A stretch of 46,936 bases of DNA from Paenibacillaceae bacterium (GTDB taxonomy: Bacteria; Bacillota; Bacilli; Paenibacillales; NBRC-103111): positions 1-46,936 of the forward strand of contig JAJFMO010000001.1 of the NCBI GenBank assembly GCA_020697475.1, given 5' to 3'. Both the position numbers and the translations under genes were made by a program. The notes under the pieces were generated by a model. The model was not told the DNA's origin and made no database searches. It worked only from the letters and a program-made list of their open reading frames with translations. Positions 17,098 to 24,750 of this stretch are shown one piece after another (the first letter of the stretch is position 1; every line of letters starts with the position of its first letter).

Positions 17098-17964
17098 ATG
17101 CCTTTAGTATCATCCACTCCGCTGTTGCAAACGGCGAGAGCCAACGGATATTGCATTGGCGCTTTCAACGTGCATACGCTTGAGATGCTGCAAGCCGTTG
17201 TCGAAGCGGCTGAGGAGACCGAGTCCCCGCTTATTATCCAATCGACCGTAGGCACAGTGAAGCATCTCGGGGCGGATTATATCGCCGCTGCAGCCACGGT
17301 GGCCGCCAACACGAATAAAGTACCGATCGCCTTGCATCTCGATCATTGCACCGAGTTCGAAACGATTGTCCAGTGCATTCGCGCCGGTTACACCTCGGTC
17401 ATGATTGACGCTTCTCACCATCCGTTCGAGGAGAATGTGAGGCAGACGAAACAGGTTGTTGAGTTGGCGAAAGCGATCGGAATCAATGTCGAAGCCGAGC
17501 TTGGCAAAGTCGGCGGGGTCGAAGACGAGATCGTCGTCGCCGAGAACGAAGCGCTGATGGCTGACCCGAACGAATGTGCCGAATTCGTCGAACGAACGGG
17601 AGTACCGACTCTGGCTCCGGCGATCGGGACGGCACACGGCATCTACAAAGGTGAGCCGAAAATCGATTTCGATCGAATCGATCGCATTGCCAAGCTGGTC
17701 GATGTGCCTCTGGTGCTGCACGGCGGTTCGGGCATTCCCGAAGCCCAAGTGCGCCGCGCCGTTTCGTTGGGCATGGCGAAGATGAACGTCGCGACGGAAC
17801 TGCGCATCGTCTTCTCCGACACGATCAAAGACGTATTCGCCAAGCATCCGGACGAGAACGACCCGCGCAAATATATGGTGCCGGCGAAGCAGGCGCTCAA
17901 AGCGGCGGCGATCGAGAAGATGCGTCTTTGCGGCTGCATCGGCAAAGCCCGCGATTTCCGCTAG
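17098..17964 (+). CDS. class II (zinc) ketose-bisphosphate aldolase
   Basis: A 288-residue class II aldolase of the FbaA/GatY/KbaY group, which splits fructose 1,6- or tagatose 1,6-bisphosphate, or a related ketose bisphosphate, into triose phosphates. The catalytic Asp and zinc His are in HLDHC (D82, H83); the other zinc ligands are H179 (GTAHG) and H207 (LHGGSG). Sequence does not decide between fructose and tagatose forms. AGGAGG lies 7 bases before the ATG. Next in the operon are a lipoprotein of the metallo-beta-lactamase fold and a PfkB-type kinase that could make the aldolase substrate. Confidence 0.93.
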   Translation: MPLVSSTPLLQTARANGYCIGAFNVHTLEMLQAVVEAAEETESPLIIQSTVGTVKHLGADYIAAAATVAANTNKVPIALHLDHCTEFETIVQCIRAGYTSVMIDASHHPFEENVRQTKQVVELAKAIGINVEAELGKVGGVEDEIVVAENEALMADPNECAEFVERTGVPTLAPAIGTAHGIYKGEPKIDFDRIDRIAKLVDVPLVLHGGSGIPEAQVRRAVSLGMAKMNVATELRIVFSDTIKDVFAKHPDENDPRKYMVPAKQALKAAAIEKMRLCGCIGKARDFR

Positions 17965-17996
17965 ATTTATAGTTACAATGGGAGGAGCAACACCGA

Positions 17997-19052
17997 ATGA
18001 AGCTTTTGGCTTGGAAAAGGGCGCGCGCGTATATCGCGGCGGCGGCCCTGGTCTCCACGCTTGCCCTGACTGCGTGCACGAATATCGAGATGGACACGAA
18101 AGAGGCGGCGGCTCCGCCGGATACCTCGGTCGAGCGGCTTGACGGGGTCAAGACCGATACCCCGATGCGTACGGCAGAAGTGTTCGACAAGGACAAGTAC
18201 AAAGGGATGATGACGATCCGTTATTTGTACCTGACCGGAGATACGGCGATGGGCGACGCGATTGTGATCCAGTCTCCCGACGGCAAGACGATGATGATCG
18301 ATTCCGGCTCCGCAGGAGCGGGTTCGCAAGTTGTGAAACATTTGAAAAATTTAGGCATCGATAAAATTGACGTAGCCCTGAACACGCATCCCCACTCCGA
18401 TCATATCGGCGGCTTTTACAGTGTTGCGAACGCGATGCCAATCGGCCAATTTTATATGGAAAATCTGGAGTTGCCCAGCAAGTCCTACTCGAACTCGATA
18501 TCCGCTTTGAAGAGGAAGAACGTGCCGATCACGTATCTGGAAGAAGGCTCGACGTTCAAACTGGGTGACGAAATTACTGCGGAAGTGTTAAGTCCGAAGA
18601 AAGGCGATTTGCCGGATAAAGTGTTGAAGGCGAAAGATGCCACGACGGACAGCGATGCAGCGATCGTCAACTATTACGCGTTGGTCGTGAAGATGACGTA
18701 TAAGAACAACACCTTCCTATTTTCAGGAGATATTTACACGAACCGTGAAGAAGAGCTGATCAAGCAGTACGGCGACAAGCTGAATGTCGATTTGGCGCAC
18801 GGCAATCACCATGGCTGGACGACATCCAACGGCAACCCGTGGATCACAGCCACGTCTCCTCAAATTGCCTTGGTGAGCAACAACATCTTCCGAAATCTGG
18901 ATGTCATGAAGCGCTACGACAACCATAAAACGAAAATTTTCACTACCCGGTTTAACGGGACGATCCTGGTGACGTCGGACGGGAACAAGCTGACGGCGAT
19001 TCCGGAACGGAACACAAGCAATTTGCCTCCGGGATTTTTGAAAAATCAGTAA
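17997..19052 (+). CDS. metallo-beta-lactamase-fold lipoprotein
   Basis: A 351-residue exported lipoprotein with lipobox TALTAC (Cys27). The mature domain resembles the ComEC C-terminal/competence-type MBL hydrolases: GDAIVIQSPDGKTMMIDSG, the metal site THPHSDHIGG (H131, H133, D135, H136), FSGDIY and HGNHHGW. By family it would be a metal-dependent hydrolase outside the membrane; the substrate is unknown. GGGAGGAG lies about 9 bases before the ATG. It sits 32 bp after the aldolase and 31 bp before the kinase, an odd place for an exported hydrolase inside a sugar-phosphate operon. Confidence 0.88.
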   Translation: MKLLAWKRARAYIAAAALVSTLALTACTNIEMDTKEAAAPPDTSVERLDGVKTDTPMRTAEVFDKDKYKGMMTIRYLYLTGDTAMGDAIVIQSPDGKTMMIDSGSAGAGSQVVKHLKNLGIDKIDVALNTHPHSDHIGGFYSVANAMPIGQFYMENLELPSKSYSNSISALKRKNVPITYLEEGSTFKLGDEITAEVLSPKKGDLPDKVLKAKDATTDSDAAIVNYYALVVKMTYKNNTFLFSGDIYTNREEELIKQYGDKLNVDLAHGNHHGWTTSNGNPWITATSPQIALVSNNIFRNLDVMKRYDNHKTKIFTTRFNGTILVTSDGNKLTAIPERNTSNLPPGFLKNQ

Positions 19053-19083
19053 CGTTGGAAAGCGCGGTGCAATATTCAAGCCT

Positions 19084-20013
19084 ATGTTGACGACAGTGAC
19101 GCTGAATGCAGCGATTGACAAAACGTATTTCTTTAACTCCTTTACGCTGGGAACGGTATCCCGCACCCAAACGATGCGGGTCAACCCCGGCGGCAAGGGG
19201 CTGAACGTCGCCAGGGTGGCCGGCCAGTTGGGTCGGTCGGTTCTGGCGACTGGTTTTGTCGGGGGATATAACGGGCGGTTTATTATGGATGAGCTGGATC
19301 GCCAAGGGATCGCCCACGATTTCGTCCAAGTCGAAGGGGAATCGCGGCTTTGCCTCAACATGATCGATTTGTCCAACCGGTCATCCACTGAAGTGTTGGA
19401 GCCGGGTCCGGAAATTACGTCCGATCAGGTGGAAGAGATGAAGCGGAAGATACGCCAACTGGCGGCGAAATCCGCTATTGTCGCTCTCTCCGGCAGCGTT
19501 CCGCGCGGGGCTCCGACATCGATCTATGCAGAGTTGATCGCGATCGCAAAGGCCGAAGGCGCCCGCGTGTTTCTTGACGCAAGCGGGGACGCTTTGATGG
19601 CCGGGATTACCGCCATTCCTGAGATGATCAAGCCGAACGAAGACGAGGTCGAACGAATTATCGGCAAGAAGCTGGAACGCGAGGAAGACTTGATTGACAG
19701 CGTACGAGAGCTGATGGAGCGGGGGATCAAGCGGGTGATCGTCACACTGGGGGCAGCCGGTTCGCTGGCTGGAGTGGATGGACGATTGTACCGAATCCGA
19801 GCGCCTAAGTTGGATGCCGTGAACACTGTCGGCTGCGGCGATTCGTTCGTGGCGGGTATGGCGTCAGCCGTATTGCAAGGGATGAACGTCGAAGACAGCC
19901 TGCGCCTTGCGACTGCAGCCGGCTCCGCCAATGCGTTGACCGAAGAAGCCGGGAACGTAAGACTGGAAGACGTCGACGCATTATTTAAGCAAACCGTGAT
20001 CGAATGCCTGTAA
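19084..20013 (+). CDS. PfkB-family hexose-phosphate kinase (1-phosphofructokinase / tagatose-6-phosphate kinase type)
   Basis: A 309-residue ribokinase-like enzyme. The FruK/LacC signatures are visible: TVTLNAAIDKTY at the start, NPGGKGLNVARV (residues ~37-48) and the catalytic NTVGCGDSFVAGM near residues 242-254. It would phosphorylate a ketohexose phosphate to a bisphosphate, which the aldolase two genes upstream can cleave. No good ribosome site precedes the ATG, which suggests translational dependence on the upstream lipoprotein gene or a different start. It is the last gene of the operon; no clear terminator follows. Confidence 0.9.
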   Translation: MLTTVTLNAAIDKTYFFNSFTLGTVSRTQTMRVNPGGKGLNVARVAGQLGRSVLATGFVGGYNGRFIMDELDRQGIAHDFVQVEGESRLCLNMIDLSNRSSTEVLEPGPEITSDQVEEMKRKIRQLAAKSAIVALSGSVPRGAPTSIYAELIAIAKAEGARVFLDASGDALMAGITAIPEMIKPNEDEVERIIGKKLEREEDLIDSVRELMERGIKRVIVTLGAAGSLAGVDGRLYRIRAPKLDAVNTVGCGDSFVAGMASAVLQGMNVEDSLRLATAAGSANALTEEAGNVRLEDVDALFKQTVIECL

Positions 20014-20151
20014 TATGTCGTAGTTGCTGTATGGCAGGACTCTCTAGGCTTTTCTTCCTATAAAATGTCCAGGTTTCCCGGCTGCCCTCTTTTGCTCACA
20101 TGAAAAGAGTGGTAAAATTATAGGTATACCGGCCGAAGGGGGAAGACTCGT

Positions 20152-20535
20152 TTGCTAAAAAGAACTTTGATCGGCATTGTTCGCAGCCATGAACAGTCGG
20201 GGGATAAAGCGAGAGACCCGGCGCTAAAGACGAAATATTACAAATTATCCAAAGACAAGTTGTGGGAAGAAGTCGTCATTATCATGAACAAGCTTCCCGG
20301 TTATAAGCTATTGCATGAGGCGAAGAACGTCGGTGAGATCGTGGTGGAGAAGAAGACGATGACCGGCCGCGTGCAGGATATTACGTTGACTTTGTTTTCG
20401 ATCAGCCCGGCGAAATCGGCGATCGATATTTATTCCGCTTCGCGGGGATCGCTCGGAGACTTGGGCTCCAATTACCGTACGATCTTGGACATTTACCGGC
20501 AATTGGACCGCAGGCTGGCGGCTTACAAAGATTAA
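20152..20535 (+). CDS. DUF1499-like protein
   Basis: A 127-residue soluble protein. The C-terminal IDIYSASRGSLGDLGSNYRTI is the DUF1499 pattern (DI-S-SR-G--DLG-N---I). The N-terminal basic leader (LLKRTLIGIVRSHEQ) has no export signal. Function unknown. The start is TTG, with GAAGGGGGAAG upstream at about 8 bases. A strong bidirectional terminator lies 17 bp past the stop. Confidence 0.75.
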   Translation: MLKRTLIGIVRSHEQSGDKARDPALKTKYYKLSKDKLWEEVVIIMNKLPGYKLLHEAKNVGEIVVEKKTMTGRVQDITLTLFSISPAKSAIDIYSASRGSLGDLGSNYRTILDIYRQLDRRLAAYKD

Positions 20536-20552
20536 CGATCGCTTTAAACGAG

Positions 20553-20587
20553 AAAAACAGCGGAAGCGAATGCTCTCCGCTGTTTTT
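20553..20587. terminator. bidirectional terminator between the DUF1499 gene and tpx
   Basis: AAAAACAGCGGA and TCCGCTGTTTTT form a 12-bp perfect stem with an 11-base loop; T runs on both strands. Confidence 0.92.
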
Positions 20588-20614
20588 GTCATATAGATAG
20601 GTTAAACGATCGTG

Positions 20615-21112
20615 TTAGATCAGCTTCTTGACCGCTTCGACCGCTTTCTCGTAGTCCGGGTGATTGGTCATTTCCCCGACGTATTCGACGTATTGCACTT
20701 TGTTGCTTGCGTCAATGATGAAGATCGAGCGCATTAGCAACCCTAACTCCTTGATGTATACGCCGTATGCTTTGCCGAAGGAATGGTGCTTGTAATCCGA
20801 CAGGGTGACGACTTTGTCGACGCCTGCGGCGCCGCACCAGCGTGACTGGGCGAACGGAAGGTCGAGGCTGACGGTCAAGATGACGACGTTGTCGCCGAGT
20901 TTGCCTGCTTCCTCATTGAAACGGCGGGTCTGCGCATCGCAGACGCCGGTGTCGAGTGACGGAACGACGCTGATCAGTTTTATTTTACCGGCATAATCGG
21001 CAAGCGTTACCTCGGTCATTAAATCTTTGTTCAGAACGAAGTCAGGAGCCTGGCTGCCGACTTTCACTTCATTGCCGACCAGTGTCAAAGGGTTGCCCTT
21101 GAAAGTTGCCAT
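20615..21112 (-). CDS. tpx: thiol peroxidase
   Basis: A 165-residue atypical 2-Cys peroxiredoxin of exact Tpx length. It reduces peroxides with thioredoxin as donor in the cytoplasm. The peroxidatic Cys58 is in PSLDTGVCDAQTRRF and the resolving Cys93 in SRWCGAAG, both at the Tpx positions. The ATG at 21112 follows AAGGAGG by about 11 bases; a start 16 codons upstream would be spurious. Monocistronic and ends in a strong terminator. Confidence 0.96.
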   Translation of the reverse strand: MATFKGNPLTLVGNEVKVGSQAPDFVLNKDLMTEVTLADYAGKIKLISVVPSLDTGVCDAQTRRFNEEAGKLGDNVVILTVSLDLPFAQSRWCGAAGVDKVVTLSDYKHHSFGKAYGVYIKELGLLMRSIFIIDASNKVQYVEYVGEMTNHPDYEKAVEAVKKLI

Positions 21113-21222
21113 GAAATTGAATTCCTCCTTAATGAGTTGGTAATTGGCGATCAGTTTCAATTATAATGAGGTGACTGGGCTTTGTCCAATTTTTGGAGTG
21201 CAATCGAAGAGGAGCTTGAACG

Positions 21223-21831
21223 ATGATCTTTCTGCGGTACGAGAAACCGATGCAATATATCCGGATGTATCCGGTCACCACAGCGATTCTGTTGATCATT
21301 ATCGCAGTGTTTGCGGCGATGCTGATCACAGGCAGTCCGACTGATCCGGAGACGCTCATTCGCTTTGGCGCTCAAGTGAACGCTCCCCCTTATGAGAGTC
21401 AGCTATGGCGCATAGTGACGGCGATGTTCATTCATATCGGGTTTGAACACTTGCTGTTCAACGGTTTCGCCTTATATGTGTTTGCCCCGCCGCTTGAGCG
21501 GATGTTGGGCAAGCTGAAATACACGCTGTTGTATTTTGGCAGCGGGATCGTCGGCAATCTGGCCGGTCAACTGCTTTACCAGGACGTTCATGTGTCCGCT
21601 GGTGCGTCCGGTGCGATATACGGGGTATTTGCGGCGTATGCCTACTTGAGTTGGCTGCGTAAAGGGCTGTTCGATAAGCAAACGCGGAGTACGGTCAACG
21701 TCATGCTGGCGATGGGGTTGATCTATACGCTGCTCGTGCCTAAAGTCAACCTGTACGCCCATCTGGGCGGGTTTGTCGGCGGATTCCTGATTTTGCACGT
21801 GATGATTCATTGGGGACGCAAGCGGATATAG
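21223..21831 (+). CDS. rhomboid family intramembrane serine protease
   Basis: A 202-residue, six-membrane-segment rhomboid. The catalytic Ser129 is in GASGAIYG and the catalytic His180 in AHLGGFVGGF. HIGFEHLLFNGFALYVF is the conserved first-loop/second-segment motif. It cleaves membrane substrates within the bilayer; the substrates are unknown. AAGAGGAG lies about 9 bases before the ATG. The LysR gene follows at 77 bp. Confidence 0.93.
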   Translation: MIFLRYEKPMQYIRMYPVTTAILLIIIAVFAAMLITGSPTDPETLIRFGAQVNAPPYESQLWRIVTAMFIHIGFEHLLFNGFALYVFAPPLERMLGKLKYTLLYFGSGIVGNLAGQLLYQDVHVSAGASGAIYGVFAAYAYLSWLRKGLFDKQTRSTVNVMLAMGLIYTLLVPKVNLYAHLGGFVGGFLILHVMIHWGRKRI

Positions 21832-21908
21832 GTTTTCACTAAGGGATCATGGTATAATGGTGGCAAAAATGGCGAATCGTAAGTTTTCACAGGCATCGGA
21901 GGCCACAA

Positions 21909-22793
21909 GTGGAGTTCAGACAATTGCAATATTTCATCAAGGTTGCGAAGATGCAGCATGTGACACATGCGGCGGAGGAGATGCACGTAGCGCAATCTGC
22001 CGTCAGCAGGCAAATTCATCTGTTGGAGGAAGAGCTTGGGGTCGCCTTGTTTTCCCAGAAAGGGCGGAACTTGCAGCTAACGCCGGTCGGACGGCTGTTT
22101 CTCAGCAGGGTTGAAGCGATTCTCGCCAATTTGGATCGCGCGGTTAACGAGGTGCACGAATTTCTCGATCCGGACGCCGGCGAGATTCGAATCGGCTTCC
22201 CGCACAGTCTCGGGATGAATTTGCTGCCGAAGATTATCGCGAAGTTCCGCCAGGATCACCCGAACGTCAAGTTCAAGCTGAAGCAAGGAGCGTATAACGG
22301 CTTAATCCACGACGTGAAGGATGGCGAAGTGGATTTGGCCATTGTTTCGCCGTGTCCGAAGAAGCTGGAGCACGTCACCGGGGAATTGCTGTTCAGCGAG
22401 GAGATGTTCGCGATTTTGCCGATGAATCATCCGCTCGCCGTACAGACTTCCATCCGTCTGGAGCAGCTGCAGCACGAGTCCTTCGTCATGTTCAATGAAG
22501 GCTATTCGTTGCGCAGTATTGTGATGGAAGCGTGCCAGAAGGCCGGCTTTAGGCCAATCATCGGGTTCGAGGGAGAAGAGACAGATACGATTCGCGGCCT
22601 CGTTACGGCCGGGATGGGGGTCAGCCTGCTGCCGGAGATGGCGCTGATGCATAATTCTCCCTTCATGCCGGCGGTCGTTAAGGTGTCGGAACCGAGCGTC
22701 TTCCGCACGATCGGCCTGATTCGCCGCTCGGGGGAGAAGCTTCCGCTTGTGGCGGAAGTGTTTCAACGCTTTTTGCTCGATTATTTCGCGTAA
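21909..22793 (+). CDS. LysR family transcriptional regulator
   Basis: A 294-residue LysR regulator. The N-terminal winged helix (residues ~1-60) shows QLQYFIKVAKMQHVTHAAEEM and AQSAVSRQIHLLEEELG; the LysR effector domain follows (GEIRIGFPHSLGMNLLPKII). It resembles the GltC/YwqM-like group of Bacillota. The GTG start has GGAGG 6 bases upstream. No divergent target gene is adjacent (the rhomboid gene lies upstream in the same direction), so its regulon is unclear. The 3' flank is a 520-bp gene-free stretch. Confidence 0.92.
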   Translation: MEFRQLQYFIKVAKMQHVTHAAEEMHVAQSAVSRQIHLLEEELGVALFSQKGRNLQLTPVGRLFLSRVEAILANLDRAVNEVHEFLDPDAGEIRIGFPHSLGMNLLPKIIAKFRQDHPNVKFKLKQGAYNGLIHDVKDGEVDLAIVSPCPKKLEHVTGELLFSEEMFAILPMNHPLAVQTSIRLEQLQHESFVMFNEGYSLRSIVMEACQKAGFRPIIGFEGEETDTIRGLVTAGMGVSLLPEMALMHNSPFMPAVVKVSEPSVFRTIGLIRRSGEKLPLVAEVFQRFLLDYFA

Positions 22794-22890
22794 GGGACGA
22801 AGTGTAGTGAAACGACCGTAGGGTCGTATCGTTCGAAGGCTTGTGCGACAGGGACTTCCGATAGGAGGAGTGATTCAGGGAGGATCCTTC

Positions 22891-22929
22891 GCTTTATGTT
22901 GGGATTGGAGGGTTAAACTAACATAAAGC
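22891..22929. repeat. 10-bp stem hairpin
   Basis: GCTTTATGTT and its exact complement AACATAAAGC separated by 19 bases, followed by TTTTT on the plus strand; it could end the LysR transcript. Confidence 0.5.
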
Positions 22930-22972
22930 TTTTTCGAGCCCTTATTTGATGGGAAAGGTGGGGGTAGGCTGC

Positions 22973-23110
22973 CAATAAGGTTGTTTGGAGCCCCTATTCC
23001 GGACTTCTGAGCAGAAACTGGGCTTTCTCATTCAAATAACGTTCTGAAAAGACGTTATGAAGCGAAAAAAGCAAAAGTGTGGAAAATAGCGTATCGAAAC
23101 AACCTTATTG
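22973..23110. repeat. MITE-like element with 14-bp terminal inverted repeats
   Basis: CAATAAGGTTGTTT (22973-22986) and AAACAACCTTATTG (23097-23110) are exact inverted repeats enclosing 110 bp. An inner palindrome (ATAACGT at 23036, ACGTTAT at 23052) lies near the middle. No transposase is inside. A single copy is seen in this window. Confidence 0.55.
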
Positions 23111-23312
23111 TGCTTGCGATATACCCAATATGTCGAACGAATCGAACTAGAAGAGTGTAATCTTGGCTGTGCCGCATGTAGGATCGGATTTCCCAACATG
23201 CATCAGCCCGGGCGCAGTGGCCACTCACTTGTTAGTCGCTTAATCCGCATAAAGTGCAATCCTTAATCAATGTAATCCATCCATGATGTAGAACCTGTCG
23301 ATATTACATCAA

Positions 23313-23351
23313 AGAGGCGAGTCGGAGGATGAAAATCCCCGACTCGCCTCT
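23313..23351 (-). terminator. terminator of the YugP-like peptidase gene
   Basis: AGAGGCGAGTCGG and its exact complement, 13-bp stem with a 13-base loop, 19 bp past the peptidase stop on the minus strand. Confidence 0.8.
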
Positions 23352-23370
23352 ATTATTTGCTAATCCCAAA

Positions 23371-24075
23371 TTATTCGTTCGAGCGGTTCGCTCCGGCAAA
23401 AATCATAATAAATTTCAGCAATTGCAGGAGGGAGATCAATGCTGCGGCGACGTAGGTCAACGCAGCGGCGTTCAGCACTTTGGCCACTCCGCGCTCCTCT
23501 TCGTTGTTGATGAAGCCATGGGAGACCATCGCTTCCCTGGCCCGATTGCTGGCATTGAACTCGACCGGCAAAGTGATGAGTTGGAACAGCACGGCCACGG
23601 AGAAGAAGACGATGCCTAGCAGCGCGAGCTTGGAGCCGAGAGCTGAGGCGATCCCGAGCAGGAAGCCGGCAATGATCAGGAATGGCGCTACCCCTGAGCT
23701 GAAGTTGACGACCGGGAAAATATTGTGCCGAGCCACCAACATCGGGTAATGCACCTTGTGTTGAATGGCGTGGCCGATTTCGTGACAGGCGACGGAAATG
23801 GCGGAGATCGACCGGCCATGGTATACCGGTTCTGACAATCGGACGACCTTGTGAATCGGGTCGTAATGGTCGCTTAACGTCCCGGGCACCGGCTCGATCG
23901 GGATGTCGTAAAGCCCGTTGATATCGAGCAGCCTTCTCGCTGCCTCAGCCCCTGTCATCCCCGACATGTTCGGCACTTCTGCCCATCGGTTGAAGGTGCT
24001 TCGCACCCTAAAGGATGCCCAAAGCGACAGTCCGAAGGCGATCAGGATGAGAAAGTCCATCGGATGAAAAAACAT
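23371..24075 (-). CDS. YugP-type membrane zinc metallopeptidase
   Basis: A 234-residue membrane protein of the zinc peptidase family 2 (YugP). Residues ~5-25 form the first membrane segment, the HEIGHAIQH zinc motif is near residue 97, and two or three hydrophobic segments follow (~120-165 and ~205-228). SGMTGAEAARRLLDINGL and NRAREAM are also family-typical. The substrate is unknown. AAGGGGAATGACTC precedes the ATG. It follows the MerR gene by 25 bp in the same direction, so they are probably co-transcribed. Confidence 0.92.
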   Translation of the reverse strand: MFFHPMDFLILIAFGLSLWASFRVRSTFNRWAEVPNMSGMTGAEAARRLLDINGLYDIPIEPVPGTLSDHYDPIHKVVRLSEPVYHGRSISAISVACHEIGHAIQHKVHYPMLVARHNIFPVVNFSSGVAPFLIIAGFLLGIASALGSKLALLGIVFFSVAVLFQLITLPVEFNASNRAREAMVSHGFINNEEERGVAKVLNAAALTYVAAALISLLQLLKFIMIFAGANRSNE

Positions 24076-24100
24076 GAGTCATTCCCCTTCTCGTTATGGA

Positions 24101-24538
24101 TTATAAAATCGACCCGCGATCCAACAGGATCAACAGGGCTTCGATGACGGCGGCTCCGCTTGGCGCGATGATTTTGTACAAATTCTTCGCCTGGGAAGGG
24201 CGCATACTCTCGATCATCGGGCTAATCTCTTTCACTTCTTTCTCCAACTGCTGCAGATGAAGCTGCAAGGCCGACAATTTGTCCGTCACTTGCTCGCTCT
24301 GTCCCACCTTCTCGAACTGATCAAGGCATGCTTTAATTTCTTCGAGTGTATACTTCTCCTTCTTCATCATCTCAATACGTTTGAGCCTTAGCAAAGTTTC
24401 ATCGCTGTAATAGCGATAATTCGAGTCCGATCGCTTCTCAGGCTGAATGAGTCCAAGCTTCGTATAGTAGTCAATCGTTCGCGAACTGACAGAGGAAAGC
24501 CGGGACAACTGCCCGATCTTATACAGTTTGCGTTCCAC
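24101..24538 (-). CDS. MerR family transcriptional regulator
   Basis: A 145-residue regulator. The MerR winged helix occupies residues ~4-72 (YKIGQLSRLSSVSSRTIDYYTKLGLI, with YRYYSDETLLRLKRI), then a coiled-coil dimerisation helix. There are no cysteines in the C-terminal part, so it is not a metal sensor of the classical type. The GTG at 24538 has GGAGG 8 bases upstream. It is divergent from amtB; it is not GlnR, whose N-terminus is different. The effector is unknown. Confidence 0.88.
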   Translation of the reverse strand: MERKLYKIGQLSRLSSVSSRTIDYYTKLGLIQPEKRSDSNYRYYSDETLLRLKRIEMMKKEKYTLEEIKACLDQFEKVGQSEQVTDKLSALQLHLQQLEKEVKEISPMIESMRPSQAKNLYKIIAPSGAAVIEALLILLDRGSIL

Positions 24539-24685
24539 AGGTTCCACCTCCGCTAGGATTGAATGTGCGGTTACTTCTCTAATGATACTAGAAATCAAAC
24601 CATACAGTCAAACGTTATAGTTTTAAATCAACGAAAAATAGTTTGTGAGGAAATATTACACAAAACACAAAATAAAATCAATTTA

Positions 24686-24702
24686 TGTTACCTTATATAA
24701 CA
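24686..24702. promoter_or_regulatory. GlnR/TnrA box 1 upstream of amtB
   Basis: TGTTA-CCTTATA-TAACA is an exact match to the TGTNA-N7-TNACA consensus of GlnR and TnrA, the nitrogen regulators of Bacillota. Confidence 0.85.
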
Positions 24703-24718
24703 TAGCAATGAAGGACAT

Positions 24719-24735
24719 TGTTATATAATATGACA
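24719..24735. promoter_or_regulatory. GlnR/TnrA box 2 upstream of amtB
   Basis: TGTTA-TATAATA-TGACA is a second exact consensus match, 33 bp downstream (about three helical turns) of box 1. It contains a TATAAT that may be the -10 box, so binding here should repress. Confidence 0.82.
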
Positions 24736-24750
24736 AAAGGAAGTGATCGT

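Larger units (their letters stand above)
22794..23312. other. gene-free stretch with several inverted repeats
   Basis: No plausible gene on either strand. It holds the hairpin at 22891-22929 and the bounded element at 22973-23110, listed separately; nothing recognisable is seen from about 23111 to 23312. Confidence 0.6.

Noticed and set aside
22794..23312. A CRISPR array or small RNA gene in the gene-free stretch
   Set aside because: No regularly spaced direct repeats; only inverted repeats are seen, and no promoter-terminator pair is convincing.
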